Assembly: GCA_963995525.1 (NCBI GenBank)
Contig: OZ023209.1
Span: forward strand, 8,184,381 to 8,248,380
Source of the DNA: Escarpia spicata
Taxonomy: Eukaryota > Annelida > Polychaeta > Sabellida > Siboglinidae
DNA: 64,000 bases
Reading direction: 5' to 3'
Part shown: positions 13,021 to 25,169 of the stretch, piece after piece
How positions within the stretch are numbered: position 1 is the first letter of the stretch
Layout of the letters: each line of letters opens with the position of its first letter
Made by a program: the position numbers and the translations under genes
Notes under the pieces: model-generated
Seen by the model: the letters and a program-made list of their open reading frames with translations, nothing else
What the model was told of the DNA's origin: nothing
Database searches by the model: none

Positions 13021-13596
13021 AATTAGTTTTATTATGACCACTTGACCTGCCGACATTTACTGATCTAGTGAACGATTTCATAGGCTGAACTTAAATTCAG
13101 AGTTTCGCAAAGCGATCACCCAGGGAGTACTGCAGGCTGGCACCGACGTAATCAGCAGCAGCGACCCCTGGCGCGCGGGGATGGTTACATCTGAGGTATC
13201 CAGGTAGTTTTGTAGCGTTCTCTAACTGGTATCTAGTGAGGGTACACCGCCAGGTAGATTGGCAGCATGGTCTATCTTGTACCTACGCATGGAAGACTGC
13301 CACTAAGACGCACACGTTGCGTCGTGTCGTTGCACGAGGACGGTGGCCGACCTGTGGCGTGTTCGACTGTTGGGCTTCAGCTCTCGACGCCACGGTCAGT
13401 CGGTGCTGATTAGTGTGGCCACCACTGGCCACAGATACACAACGTTAATACGGCTTCGGATTAGCTAGGGCTGTTGTTGGTTTATGTCGATAACATCCTA
13501 GTTACGTTGTTTTCATGTCAACAAATAACCATTTCGTGGCACGGAAAAGGAAAATGTTCTAAACAGATATCATGTATTAAATCATATATTGGTAGC
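13021..13596. other. Intergenic, nothing recognised
   Basis: No coding signal or repeat structure is seen between the LINE fragment and the GT tract. Confidence 0.4.
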
Positions 13597-13815
<219 letters not shown>

Positions 13816-14812
13816 TTGCGTGTATGCATGTATGCGTGTATTGTGCCATCGACATAAAGGTGGTGACTCAAGTTATGACGTTTGTTCACTTCGGTAACGA
13901 TGCCAATTCAGAAGCATATAAGTTATGTTCTGAATAGATTAAGTGTGGTCTTCTTGGTTCTCTCGAGAGCAATATTTCGACTAAGAACATTTTATATTTC
14001 ATTACCTTAAGTTTCACTCACATCTTAGTACGCGTTGTTTCCGTATGTGGCGTTAAGCACAGTTCAATGTTTCCGTCCTGACGCCAGCTTCACCCGTCGC
14101 GTAGACTAGTCCGCACGCAAGCCTCTCGGCACCAACGCATCGCGCTGTGTTTACCAAATACTTGCTTGAGTAAATCGCCAGTCTTCCGACACGTCTGCCA
14201 GCGAAGCCTGGGGAACCTTCGACGTGAGCACAAGAGGTTCTGTGAATGCTTTTGTCACCCGGAGACACTTGTTTCCCGGGTCACAGTGTGCTCAATGCCT
14301 ACTCATCGACACAAGAACAGTTCGCTGTGCGAATAGCTTTGCTTCGATTACTGCGCGTCATGGCAACGTGGCGGATTAGGCAGGCACTCGCAGAGCAATA
14401 AATCGCATACGGCAATAAATCTGCGGCAGGTGTCAGGCGCGAGACAATGTGACAAGTGTGTATTGACGGGCAGAAACGCGCTCAGTCGGCATGACTCAGT
14501 GACGATGAAAGGTACTTGGTGCCGACAGAAACACGGGAGTGGTTTCTTGTGGAGACGGACGAACATACTTCTAGCCTGTGTGTAGATGGATTGATTGGTT
14601 CATTTCAAGTGTTGTAACACTCAGCATGTAAACAGCGAAATGTCTATCCAAAATTGCGATTTAGAAACTAATAAATGATCACAATTAGGCATGGGTTAGT
14701 GTTAATTGCAAATTTATAACTTAATTTCATTTCAATTAACTTAATTAGTATTTCCAGAAAGTATTGTTTAATTTTATTAATTAACGTTACCAGAAGAGGC
14801 ACACGTATTTGA
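13816..14812. other. Intergenic, nothing recognised
   Basis: Unique-looking DNA without convincing exons on either strand. The 14700-14810 part is very AT-rich. Confidence 0.4.
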
Positions 14813-15056
14813 TAATTTCAGAAAGAAATCAAATAAACTCACTTTATTTTTTACTAATGTGCATTTCTCTTCCATGATATCCAGATAAGATATTTTCTCC
14901 CATCTCCAGCATGCCTGCAGAAGGGGCATGTGTAATTGACAATTTCCCAAATAACTCTCAGATAAAAACTCACTTCAGTATTTTATTAATGAGTATTTCA
15001 CTTTCATCTTATCCAGATAAGATCTTTCCTCCCATTTCCAGCAGACCTGCAGTCAC
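14813..15056. repeat. Two-copy tandem duplication (~120 bp)
   Basis: Two diverged copies share ATCCAGATAAGAT.TTT, TCTCCCAT.TCCAGCA and CCTGCAG at their ends, with related AACTCACTT...ATTTCACTTTC-type interiors. No coding function is seen. Confidence 0.75.
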
Positions 15057-15289
15057 TAGCCTAAGAGAGTTCCGTTTCAGACACTGTATGAATGGGAACG
15101 ATTATAGCAGGGTCGTAGCCAGGTTTTTTAGAGTTCGTATTTATGTTCTTCGATGTTCCCCGTTGTATAGGGATGAGGGTCAGGTACAGTTTTGTCGAAC
15201 CACTCGTTACGTTCTTTCTTTCCACAGTCTTCTATCAACAAACTCCTCTTTTTCCATCTGTTATCTTCCCCCAAACTTCTCGTATCTCT

Positions 15290-16030
15290 CCTCGCTCAGT
15301 CAGTTACGGCCTTTTCCCTTTCTTGCGTTCTTGATGTTTTCCGCATCTGCTCTCTTAGCATGTTTGTCTGCATCCACCCTTACCACGTGGCCTGTCCATC
15401 TTATCCAGCCTCTCACCAGTCTTCCCGTTAGGCTGCATTGGTTCCCAACCTCTTTCCTCTGGTTGTTCATCCTTTTCTGTACACTTTTTTTGTTCTTGTT
15501 AACCTTCCAACTCAGCTGATCTCACAAACTTGTAGCTTCTGTTATTGTAGTTCTGTCAGTGCCACTGTCACTAGACTGTACAGCATGCCGATGTAATACA
15601 CTCTCTCAGGACTTTCCCCGTCAGTTTGTTTTCGAAATGTTTTTGTCCATCGTTTTATAAGCATTCGCACCCGCTTGTGTCCAACGTCTCACCTCCGCCT
15701 CTGAATTCCCGTCCTACGTGACCATTTCTCCAAGGTACACAAAGCCGTCCACTTGTTTAATTTCCTTTCCATTAAAAATTATGTTCAACTCCTCTCGCTG
15801 GTGTCCAACAAACTACGTCATTTCTTTAGCCTCATTCTCAGGCTTCTTACCTCCTTCCATTCCTCCAACATGTCGATTACTCTTCCGACACGCCATATCC
15901 TTTCAAATCATCCTTTTGTTCTCTCATATATTGTTTACACAATTCATCTCAGTGTTGTCATCGTCATCTCTCAGACTCTTTGGACTATGTCATAGGCCTT
16001 ATCCAGGTCCATAAATCCCACTGCCCTCCT
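15290..16030 (-). mobile_element. Degenerate LINE fragment, minus strand
   Basis: Read on the minus strand, the right end gives GFMDLDKAYDIVQRV, the RT block around the first catalytic aspartate. Further along, YYIGMLYSLVTVALTEL and scattered basic blocks match the C-terminal half of RTs, with many stops and frameshifts. The plus-strand ORFs here (14911-15519, 15718-16014) are shadows of it. Confidence 0.65.
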
Positions 16031-16229
16031 CCCAAAAACATTAAGGACGCAGGAAAAGGGGAAGGCCACAGCTGAGATGGGACGACGGTGTCAGTTATTA
16101 TTTATGGGGTTTTAGGAGGGGGAAGATATCCAGTGTGGGGGTAGATGTCCTAGGGAATATTTTCACCAGGGTGAAAGTACCCTAGAGTATCTTACATAAA
16201 ATAATGTCTTGACTCGACTGGTGACATCC

Positions 16230-16660
16230 GAAGACAGGGGGGCGGTGCTGTGGAATCAGTCAGCAGATACGCTGATGGATTGGGATTTGTCATCAGTGAA
16301 AGGAAGACAAAAAAAACATGCTGAACAACCAAAGAATTATCGATCATGAACTAAACTGCAGAGTGGGGAAAACGTCAGCAGCCTTCAACCAACTGAGGAC
16401 AATTTTGAACGACAAGAAATTTACTTTGAAATCTAAACTCCGCTTTTATAACTCAAACGTTATACCAACCCTCCAATATGGATATCAACATGGCAACTAA
16501 AACAAGCCAAGAGAACAAAACTGATGCATTCGACATTAAATACCTGCGAAAGAACTTGGGCATACACTGGAGTAATAATGTGACCAACGTAGATGTCCCG
16601 ATACAACCTCTGCTGTTGAACAATTTTCGCAATCTTCGGCGTAACTTAACCTTATTGTAA
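16230..16660 (+). mobile_element. Degenerate LINE fragment, post-RT region
   Basis: The frame from 16318 (INHELN-like then CRVGKTSAAFNQL, KLRFYNSNVIPTLQYG) is the conserved stretch after the RT palm in many invertebrate LINEs. It shifts frame near 16490 and continues as AFDIKYLRKNLGIHWSN. It is a short dead fragment. Confidence 0.7.
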
Positions 16661-16739
16661 TCTGAACGGGGGCAAATTTCAAACGGACTATGTGGGCAAC
16701 GGTCACGTGGGCCCATTCGAAAAGGTCTACGGCAGGCAA

Positions 16740-17770
16740 AATTACTAAGGTCTAGGGGGCACGTGCCCCCAGGCTTCCTGCATGGATCTGCCTATGTTTA
16801 TTGTAGAACTATTGTTTCGTGTATCTGATCTGACTATTCACATGATCACATCTATTGAACTGGATTGCGTTGATGTCGGAGTGGATATCTACGTCTGAAA
16901 TGACAGATTTCTAGCGGGAGAATAAAACACAATAATGTACAGCTTGATAAAGCGAGAGAGTCTTTACACAAAATGACACCTAGGAAGAATGGATGCGCAA
17001 AACGACTGCCCTGTAACGGGATATGGAATGTACAAAAATTATGTTCCTGACGAGAGATAAAATAGACAAAAGGTTCCTGGTGGGAATACGCAAAACTCTG
17101 CTCTCTAGCGAGAGAAGGAATACAATGCTCTCAAAGTCTCTGTCCTATATCCAGCGTTTTCGTGACGTCGAAACTTCTCAAAAAAACTATAATATGAACT
17201 ACGAATGCAGAATTTATCATGCGTCACTCAAGTCGGCGATTTGGTGTTTCTGACAACAGCAGAGTAGGCATACGAACAATGTAGGCCCTACGACAAAAAT
17301 GCCGCATTTCAACAGATACTCGTCTGTAGTGTCTGTGAATTTTGTTCCCCTTTTGTTTGGTCGCAATCTTCAGTGGGCAGACCCTCGTACACAAGTAGTC
17401 GCGACGTTAAGCTTCCAATTAGAGTCCTCGGGCTAGTCCCCATCGACTTGGCGCATAAGCCACTCTGCATAATAGGCGTTCTTAATCGGTTTCCGAAACT
17501 CGGTAAATGATATTAAGTAGCCAGTCGGAACAGTATGTGGCAGTTAACAAATGTCCTTAAAAGGCTGTTTTGATTAGTAAGCCGTTTTCTGAATTTCAGG
17601 CCAAGCAGCCGCCTTGATGTATTGAAAAGCGGTAGCAGGGCGTCGTCTTCGAAGCAGTCAGTGGTCGGTAACCAATGGAGTGGGCGGCGTTGCATTTATC
17701 TTGGTAATGAGGCCATCAGTTTGGTGGTGTGCCAAACTCATAGATGATGTAATATAATTGGCTTAACATT
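16740..17770. other. Intergenic, nothing recognised
   Basis: A GGATC-rich patch near 16752-16798 resembles the ends of the element at 18004 but cannot be delimited. Otherwise no feature is seen. Confidence 0.3.
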
Positions 17771-17776
17771 GCTCTA

Positions 17777-17862
17777 GTAATTTTCACGTATTGAACGTCC
17801 ATAGTCTATCTTTTTTGTATTTTTCACGTATTGAACGTCCGTAGTCTATCTTCATTCTATCC
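17777..17862. repeat. Short two-copy tandem repeat
   Basis: TTTTCACGTATTGAACGTCC followed by a TAGTCTATCTT end occurs twice, about 40 bp apart, with one internal A/G difference. Confidence 0.85.
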
Positions 17863-18003
17863 AAGTCCCGGCTCCTTAACGTTGTCTTCCGGTGTAGTCA
17901 ACGCTGTCTTCCGGTTTAGCCGCAGTGCCCATGCAAGCGAGAAGATTGTTCTGTAGCGGGAGTAACCGTTAAACGTAGTAGCGATATTACAATCTGTGAA
18001 CGT

Positions 18004-18302
18004 AGGGGCGGATCCAGAAAGTGAGTCTAGCAGGTGGGCACAAAAACCTCCACTGGCGCGGCCGAACCAAATGGTGTAGAAAATGTGTCGCTGCCGTGCC
18101 GCAATAACTTCACCTTCACGACTGGCTCGACTGTGACATCGGAAGACGGGGGTAGCAGATGCGGGGGTGGGGGTGATGTTGAACATTTTCTGCCGCCGTA
18201 TTTTCAGCTCTTCTTCAGCTTCTCCGCTGGCTCGCGGCTAGCTAGAGACTTTGGTATTGAAGACGGGGGGGGGGGGGGGGGGGGGGGGTCTAGATCCGCC
18301 TA
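18004..18302. mobile_element. hAT-like MITE with internal poly-G
   Basis: The ends are inverted: GGGGCGGATCCAGA at the left and TCTAGATCCGCCTA at the right. The flanks GTGAACGT (left) and TAGAACGT (right) agree at six of eight bases, which suits an old 8-bp target duplication of hAT type. A partner copy at 51010-51200 shares GGATCCAGAAA, CACAAAAACCTCCACTGGCG and AACCAAATGGTGTAG. A run of about 22 G lies near the right end. No transposase is present. Confidence 0.65.
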
Positions 18303-18504
18303 TAGAACGTGTGTACATTGTCATTCTGACACATTCCAACATAAACACATTTAATTCACAGTGATCATTCTTCATTCTCGTTAGCCGTCAATTTGCCGTT
18401 GTCAGAGTTTGACGATTCTGTTTGACGTCATTCACTGCCGCATTATGGGAAACACAACGTGACAACGAAGACTGTACTGACTTCTTCTCGCCTCTGTCTA
18501 CATC

Positions 18505-19150
18505 CTAGACTTGCAGTGTGTTGTCGAGCAGCCACTCGCGGGTCGCAAGGTCCAGCTCTGAGATGCCAGTCTCTCCGTTTGGAGGACCATAGAGAAGGCA
18601 GTGGTTGATAACGGGATCTACTGACTGTTGATCCGCATCATATTCACATGCAGTGCTTTCATGTAGTCCCCAACTATACATAGATGATTTGAATCGTCCA
18701 ACTCCCGTTCGCAGGCGGTTCAGCGTCGTCCACGCCTTTCGCTGGAGGTCGAAACCAGCACAGTGCACAGATGGTTCTTGAATGAACCTATGTAGAGAAG
18801 TTGGTTTTGACAGCCACTCGTCTCTCCATTTTGCTAATATACAGTGTGCTGTTGTTTCACCTGGGCCCAGACATTCCATAAGTTCGTGTACCTGGCTGTT
18901 AAAAGGTGTCGTCGCTTAATGCGCTGTTCCCTAGCTCTTTCAGAGTAGATGTTGTTTAGCTGATGGTCGAAGTTGTGTCTACATTTGATGTACGTGCACT
19001 CCTGCACCACACTGGTGCACAGTATTCTGCCGACGCATACGCAAATGCCAAGGTAGAGGTGCGAAGTGTCTTTGTACTTGCTCCCAAAGTGATGCCAACA
19101 AGTCGGCATCAGAGTGGCCTGTCTAGTATGATGCCCAGGTATGTAGGGGC
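18505..19150 (-). mobile_element. Degenerate LINE 3' end, minus strand
   Basis: The minus frame ending at 18505 carries AGFDLQRKAWTTLNRLRTGV, SMYSWGLHESTACEYDADQQ and DPVINHCLL, the cysteine/histidine-containing C-terminal block found after the RT in Jockey-type LINEs. Upstream on the same strand, out of frame, are LRTSTLAFAYASAEYCAPVW-type remnants. Frameshifts make it inactive. Confidence 0.8.
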
Positions 19151-19470
19151 TGCTTGACAGACGAGATGTGTATTGTTAACATACTACATACACATCCGTT
19201 TCGAGTTTACTAGACTGGCGATGCATCCTTAATACACGGGAAGAGCTTCCTGTTACCCCTCCACGAATATTTTTAATGCAAGTACACACCTGCTGTCAAA
19301 CCTGTCAAAGTACCTTCAACCTAACCCTAACTTAACTTTTATTTTTAACCTAACCATTTTTGCACATCAGACCAACCATAAAAGGGCACTTGTACGTGGA
19401 GCTTTCTTTTCTCCTTAGCATATAGCTAGACACATGGACGACAGTGTATATCTCACCGGCAGATACATTA
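19151..19470. other. Intergenic, nothing recognised
   Basis: It contains a short AACCTAACCCTAAC-like stretch near 19318-19358 but no coding signal. Confidence 0.3.
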
Positions 19471-22180
19471 TAAATTGCAATGCAATTACCAGTTCGGGAA
19501 GACCGACAACAGCAACAGGAGAGACGGTACTGTACACTGGGTGAGACGACAACCAGCATCGCGAAGGTGTAGCAGTTCTCCTGAAGAAAGGGGTGACAAA
19601 ATCACTGCTGGTGTGGAAACCTGTCAGCAGTCGTCTGATAAGAGTTCGACTGAAGGGGAAACATGGAAACATCTCCCTCCTCCAGTGCTATGCGTCGACC
19701 ACTGATGGAGAGGATGAGGACAAGGACGCTTTCTATCAAAGCCTTCAAGCAGAAGTGCCTTGACGTCACAATTGTCATGTGAGACCTGAATGCAAAAGTT
19801 GGAAGTGACAATACCCACAACGATAGGGTTATGGGAAGGAACGGGTGTGGTAGCATGAACAAAAATGTGAAAGACTGGTGAACTATTGTGGCATGAACAA
19901 CCTTATCATTGGAGGGACAGTTTTCCAACACCCGGACACCCACAAACTGACTTGGTATTCACAAAACAGAAGGGACGGTAATCAGATTGACCACCTGATG
20001 ATCAAAGGCAAGTGGCGCCACTCTTTATTAGACGTGACAGTGAAGTGAGGAGCAGATGTCGGAAGTGGCTATCAACTGGTCACAGCTCACATCAAGCTAA
20101 AACTGAAAAGTACAGGACACCATACAATGGGTAAAAAGATATGACGTTCAGAAGCTTGGGAACACATCGGTAAAGAAAAGCTTCATTCTTGATGTGAAAA
20201 ACAGATTTCGAGTTCTGAGCGGCCTTGAAGACATCGACACAACCTCAAGCCAGATAGCCTCGTGCTCCACCAAGAGCAGCGAAGTCAGCCTAGGACACAG
20301 GCAGAGGGAGGAAGAGAACAGACTGGATAACACCAACCACACTGGAAGCCATCAGCAACAGAAGAGCAACAAAGAAGAATCTACTGGAAGCAAAATCAGA
20401 AAAACTAAACGAAACATACCAAGAGCAATATAGAGAAGAACATCGCGAGGTCAAAAACCGTGTGCGAGCAGACATGCGAGCTTACATGGAAGACCTGGCA
20501 AAACGGGCGGAAGAATGGGCTGAGAGAAATTAACAAGGAACCCTGTACAAAGTAACCAAGATCATTAGCAGGAAATGTCGTACCACTTCCAATACCCGAA
20601 TTAACGATAAGCAAGGAAATCTCCTCACGACAGAGAGGGAGCAAGAAACTCGACGGACAGAACATTTTAGTAAAGTATTAAACATGCCACCACCAAAAGA
20701 GGAAGCTATTATAGAAGATACAGAAGCAGATCTGGAGATAAATACAGATGCTCCCCAGTGAGAAATAATTGCAGTCATCGGGACATTAAAGAATGGAACG
20801 GCACCTGGGCATGATAACCTCAATGCTGAACTGTTAAAAGCAGACCCCGAGCGTGCAGCTAAGATCCTGGAACCCTTGTTCACAGTCATCTGGGAAGGTA
20901 CCAACAGAATGGACCAAGGGAGTGATCGCCATGATACCTAAGAAGAAAGCCCTTGGTGACTGTAACAACTGGCGAGGGATCACTCTTCTGTCAGTACCAA
21001 GCAAGATCCTGTGCAAGATCATCATGCAGCGGATCACATAGGCTATAGATGCAACACTACAGAAGGGACAGGCTAGGTTTCGTAGAGGAAGCGGATGCTC
21101 TTACCAGATTTTGACGCCGAGGAACATCATCGAGCAGTGTTCAGAGTGGCAAAGACAGCCACACACAAACCTTACAGATTTTTAGAAAGCCTTTGACAGC
21201 ATCCAGAGACTGCCTCTGGCGCATTTTCAGATCATACGGAATACCACAACGCATCGTCAACATCATCAAAGTTTCCTACTCCAACTTCACCTGCAATGTT
21301 GGAACCAGTGATCTTTGTCAGCTGACCTTGTTAATGCTGTCATCGACTGGGTCATGCGACGAGTGACAGAAGATGCACCAAGAGGGCTACGCTGGACTCC
21401 CTTTTCTGCACTAGAGGATCTGGAGTTTGCCGTTGACCTTGCTCTCCTGTCCCACACTCACAAACACAGGATAAGACAACCCGCTTTAGCAGATTTGGCC
21501 GTCAGGTTTGTTTGCGAATCAGTCAGAAGATGAAAGTCATGACCCTGAATGTTAACATACCAGCCTCAGTGAAGACGGACAACGCGGACCTTTCCAGCAT
21601 TGAAACATTCACTTGCCTTGGAAGTGTCATTAGCCAAGATGGAGGAGCTGGCATAGACATCCGCAACAGACTAAACAAGGCACGGAATGCCTTCATGAGC
21701 CTACTTGCACAGTACAGCACAAAACTCAGAATTGTCCAGAGTTGCGTGCTGTCAACATTGCTGTATGGGGCGGAGTGCTAAAGAATGACGGAGCTTGACC
21801 TATCAAGACTGTCTACCTTCCACACGACCTGCCTCAGAAAAATCCTCAGAATCTTCTGGCCAAGAACCATATCCAACCAGGAGTTGCTTGCCCAATGCCA
21901 GCAAGAGGACATGCCCACTATCACTCAAAGAAGACGCTGGAGGTGGATTGGATATGTCCTTCGCATGGATGCAGACGCCATCACAAATGCAGCTGTCCGG
22001 TGGACACCAAACGGAAAGCGAAAACGTGGGCGCCCAAAAGCAACATGGTGAAGAAACGTGGAGGCGGAGCTGAGAGAAATGAACCACAGCTGGGGCACCA
22101 TACAGCGAATGGCCGGAGACAGAGGTGGAGGAACTTCGTCGCTACCTTAAACGCCAGGGGGCGTAACAGGTATTAAGTAA
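19470..22180 (+). mobile_element. Degenerate non-LTR retrotransposon (EN + RT)
   Basis: An almost full-length second ORF with many frameshifts and stops. The apurinic-like endonuclease part (about 19560-20010) shows GVAVLLKKGV, LLQCYAPTTDGEDEDKDAFY, DLNAKVGSDN and RRDGNQIDHLMIK. The RT part shows GTAPGHDNLNAELLKA (~20798), MIPKKKALGDCNNWRGITLL (~20930), QKGQARFRRGSGCSYQI (~21061) and KAFDSIQ (~21187). The catalytic FADD-type motif reads FAVDLALLSH near 21428, so an aspartate is lost. The region from 21512 (SVISQDGGAGIDIRNRLNKA, LLYGAEC, RWRWIGYVLRMDA, GKRKRGRPKATW) is the typical tail, ending near 22175. It cannot be active. Confidence 0.9.
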
Positions 22181-22617
22181 GTATAAATTGTTTCTGTCTG
22201 TGACCTTTTTATAATTTATGTATATATATATATATAAACATACATAACGCCCGGATAAATGTAAGTCGTAGTTTGTGCTAAATATATTTCCCTAGATACG
22301 CGCACGCGCAGAAACGTTACCTGGATGTTATTTAACGCCCGGATAAATGTAAGCGCGACAACGTAAGCAAGGAGCATGCTTTTGTGGAATGTTACATTCG
22401 CGGCAGACAACACAGGCCCTATTCAGTTTTGTAATAGTCGACTACTTTCTATGATTCTCAAAATCCTAAACACAACAATGCATGTACGTGTAGTTTTTAT
22501 ATAAATGATATGTTTTATTGTTATTAAAAACATTAGTACAAAACATACATAGTGAAGCACCAATACAGTGAATCAACAAATCATTCCCAGCGATAACCAG
22601 AGGCAGAACTATCGGAC
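22181..22617. other. Intergenic with short direct repeat
   Basis: AACGCCCGGATAAATGTAAG occurs twice (near 22247 and 22334), and a short TA run lies at 22220-22238. No gene is seen. Confidence 0.45.
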
Positions 22618-24143
22618 ATAAGGGGTCAGGACACTGTTAACACTTCCTAGTTGGTTAGAGACGAAAAAAGTGCAATTTATTTTTGAGAAATAATTTTTTT
22701 ACAAATTCATCTGCTCTGCAAGTGCATTTGAGTAGTCACATTTCCCGGTGTGATTGTAGAAACTGTTGACAGTAAAATGGTGCATTGGTAGCTGATTTTA
22801 CTAAGCGGAAGGGTATTTGGCAGCAATTTTGCTAGTTGACCCTTTAGCAGGATTACTGCCTGTATCCATTCGTAAATATTGACGGGTGTCACACATACAG
22901 GCATTTTACGAGAGCTAGAAATATTAGATTTTGATTAAACTCGACCAGCATGTCAATGAGATGATAATAACAGCAGGTGAGAAGTTTAAGAAACTTTGTA
23001 GGTCACGTTTTCTTATAATCACACGAAACGTTAACATGGTCGCCAATGGAAAAAACTAACAGTGTGCTGAGCCCATAAGGATCCACAGCAATGACCACAG
23101 CTGTCTGATCACAACGATGTGACACATAATTTACATCTATATAACTTATATCAATCATATACAGTTGTCATCAATGACATGATCACCTATCAACACATAT
23201 CTTGAGCTACGCTATACTGCTTCCACAAGCTAGATCAAATAGGCATCACGGAATAATTATATTGCACTACTTTAAGACAAAATAAAGACCCATCATGGAA
23301 TAATCACACTGCACTTCTTTAAAAACAAAATAACATAGTCACCATGGAATAATCACATTGACAGCTTTAAAGACAAGGTAAAGACCCACCATGAAATAAT
23401 CACACCGCACTTCTTTAAAGTCAAAATAAAAACAAGCAAAAGCAAATGTGCATCAGAACAAATATCAACATAAACTTTTTAGTGCATGAAATAATAATGC
23501 ATATAATATTAAATTTATTAAGTGTCACTTCTCGCAATAAACATCAACATATTTGTGTTTAATGCTATACAATAATGAAGCTGATATTTGTCATGCACCG
23601 CCATAAAATGTACTTTAAAACATAGAAATCTTTTCTATATACAGGCTTACAGAATACCGAAGGAACAAACCATGTGACACTACAATACACAGAACTTATA
23701 CGATGTACACACACAACATGTTATGTAGTTTTACTACACTTACTGTTAATTCCATGTGTTTCAACATTATTAGACGACATTTTGTACACGTTACATTTTA
23801 AACAAGTGACATTTGAGGTAGGTTTACCTGGAAGCATCACCATTTCACAAAACCTTCTAATGTCTAGTGGTACCAAACTGTATACCTGGTACTTTCAAAT
23901 AATAGCAAAATGAACTTTTCAAGAACAGAAGATCTAAACCTTAGAATATGTGACCCGCCACTGCAAACTAGATATTATGTCGCAGACCTATTTTGCAAAA
24001 ATAGCTGTCTCAGTCGTGTCCCATAATTTTTGGATTTTTGCAGAAATGCATACCTTATTATCTAATCTTTTGGTGTACGGATTATTTTCCTCGACAAATA
24101 ATCAAAAAAGTATTAAAAACATACTTTTATGAAGATATTAAAA
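22618..24143. repeat. Dispersed repeat family A, copy 1
   Basis: This 1.5-kb stretch is highly similar to 45699-47003 and, in its first part, to 45243-45690 and to the split copy at 41538-41692 plus 44231-44440. Shared markers include GGGGTCAGGACACT, AAGCGGAAGGGTATTTGGCA, GTAAATATTGACGGGTGTCA, AGGTCACGTTTTCTTA, GTGTGCTGAGCCCATAAGGA and ATGCATACCTTATTATCTAA. No long ORF is present, so it is a non-coding element or a decayed transposon. Confidence 0.85.
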
Positions 24144-24956
24144 AACAATTCACAGTACAACTAAAATTGACCTGTTTTATTTGCCAAGTGCCGAGCAAAG
24201 TGCTCGACATAACATCGCTCAGCGCATACTGCTGGAATGCGTAACTCTTTGAGAATCTAATGATAATAATTATGACATCTTTGTCATCTAATGAAATGAA
24301 CTTTAACAACGTTTTTAGATGTACACAAATAAATCTTGTTGCTATGCGGGCAACGTTTCCACACCACTTACTGGTTGAAATGGGTCATATGATCCAAACG
24401 TCTCAATGTTATAATGGGCGCCATTAACAAGTTGATGAGATCCTCTGCTTGCCGACTGAACATAAAACTGGCAAGATGTTCAATGCACTAGTTAGTCTAC
24501 TATACACTGTATGTGTTTAGGCATTCATATCATTTAGATTAGTGATGCGTAGCTTATTAGCAGACATGTAGACTTATTTAAGTTGTTATTCCAGAAAATG
24601 TCAGAGAGAGCAACAAAACTGCCAATGCACTGAGACAATTTTCGTGTCTTTTGGAAACTACTTACAATTTTATTTGCAGCTGTGACGGTAATAACTTGAA
24701 TTTATTTTAGTTATCTTATTGCAAAAAAATCAGCATTGGAAACACTGTGCCAGTGCATTCATTAACTGAAATTGTGCAAACATGTTGTGATGACTACATA
24801 GAATAAACCTACAAAGTTTGATGCATGTAGCTCGATGTTAAATATGTTGTTGCTATGGACATTGGTTTTTCACATTGCCCAATCTTTAAACCTATTTTTA
24901 TCTAAACGTCGATTTAAAGTTTGCTTAATTTTTAACAATAAATAAAATACTACTGA
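24144..24956. repeat. Segmental duplication, 3' flank of the SLC18B1-like gene (copy 1)
   Basis: It matches 53962-55150 in order: GACATAACATCGCTCAGCGC, TAATTATGACATCTTT, GTACACAAATAAATCTTGTT, AACTGGCAAGATGTTCAATG and GTGTTTAGGCATTCATAT, then the part before the stop codon (ATTGGTTTTT.CACATTGCCC). This is the downstream flank of both transporter copies. Confidence 0.85.
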
Positions 24957-25169
24957 CTATATTTCAACAAATGAGGTGTCATTTTGAAGCACATGGTGTT
25001 GTGTCAGGGAAGATAAAAGAGGTGTCGTCTCTGACTCTAGTTGTTGTTCTGATGTGAAAGACGTATCCTTTGTGTTACTGTCGAGACCGTTTTGGACGGA
25101 ATGTTTTGCGTTGTGGGACGATGTTCCACAAGTCCTCTCATACACACAGAGAAGACACAGCAACAGGGC
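24957..25169 (-). CDS. SLC18B1: SLC18B1-like exon 12 (last)
   Basis: 213 nt, phase 0 in, acceptor CTGTTGCAG, stop TAG. It encodes ALLLCLLCVYERTCGTSSHN (end of TM12) and a hydrophilic tail with SEQQLESETTPLLSSLTQ, where ETTPLL is an acidic dileucine sorting motif like that at the end of vertebrate SLC18B1. A near-identical exon at 55825-55995 confirms that it is under constraint. Which of the acceptor-like sites in the adjoining array is used cannot be told from sequence. Confidence 0.9.
   Translation of the reverse strand, partial: ALLLCLLCVYERTCGTSSHNAKHSVQNGLDSNTKDTSFTSEQQLESETTPLLSSLTQHHVLQNDTSFVEI

Noticed and set aside
14911..15519. 202-residue plus-strand ORF
   Set aside because: Partly antisense to a LINE fragment and partly across a tandem duplication; serine/leucine/phenylalanine-rich shadow composition.
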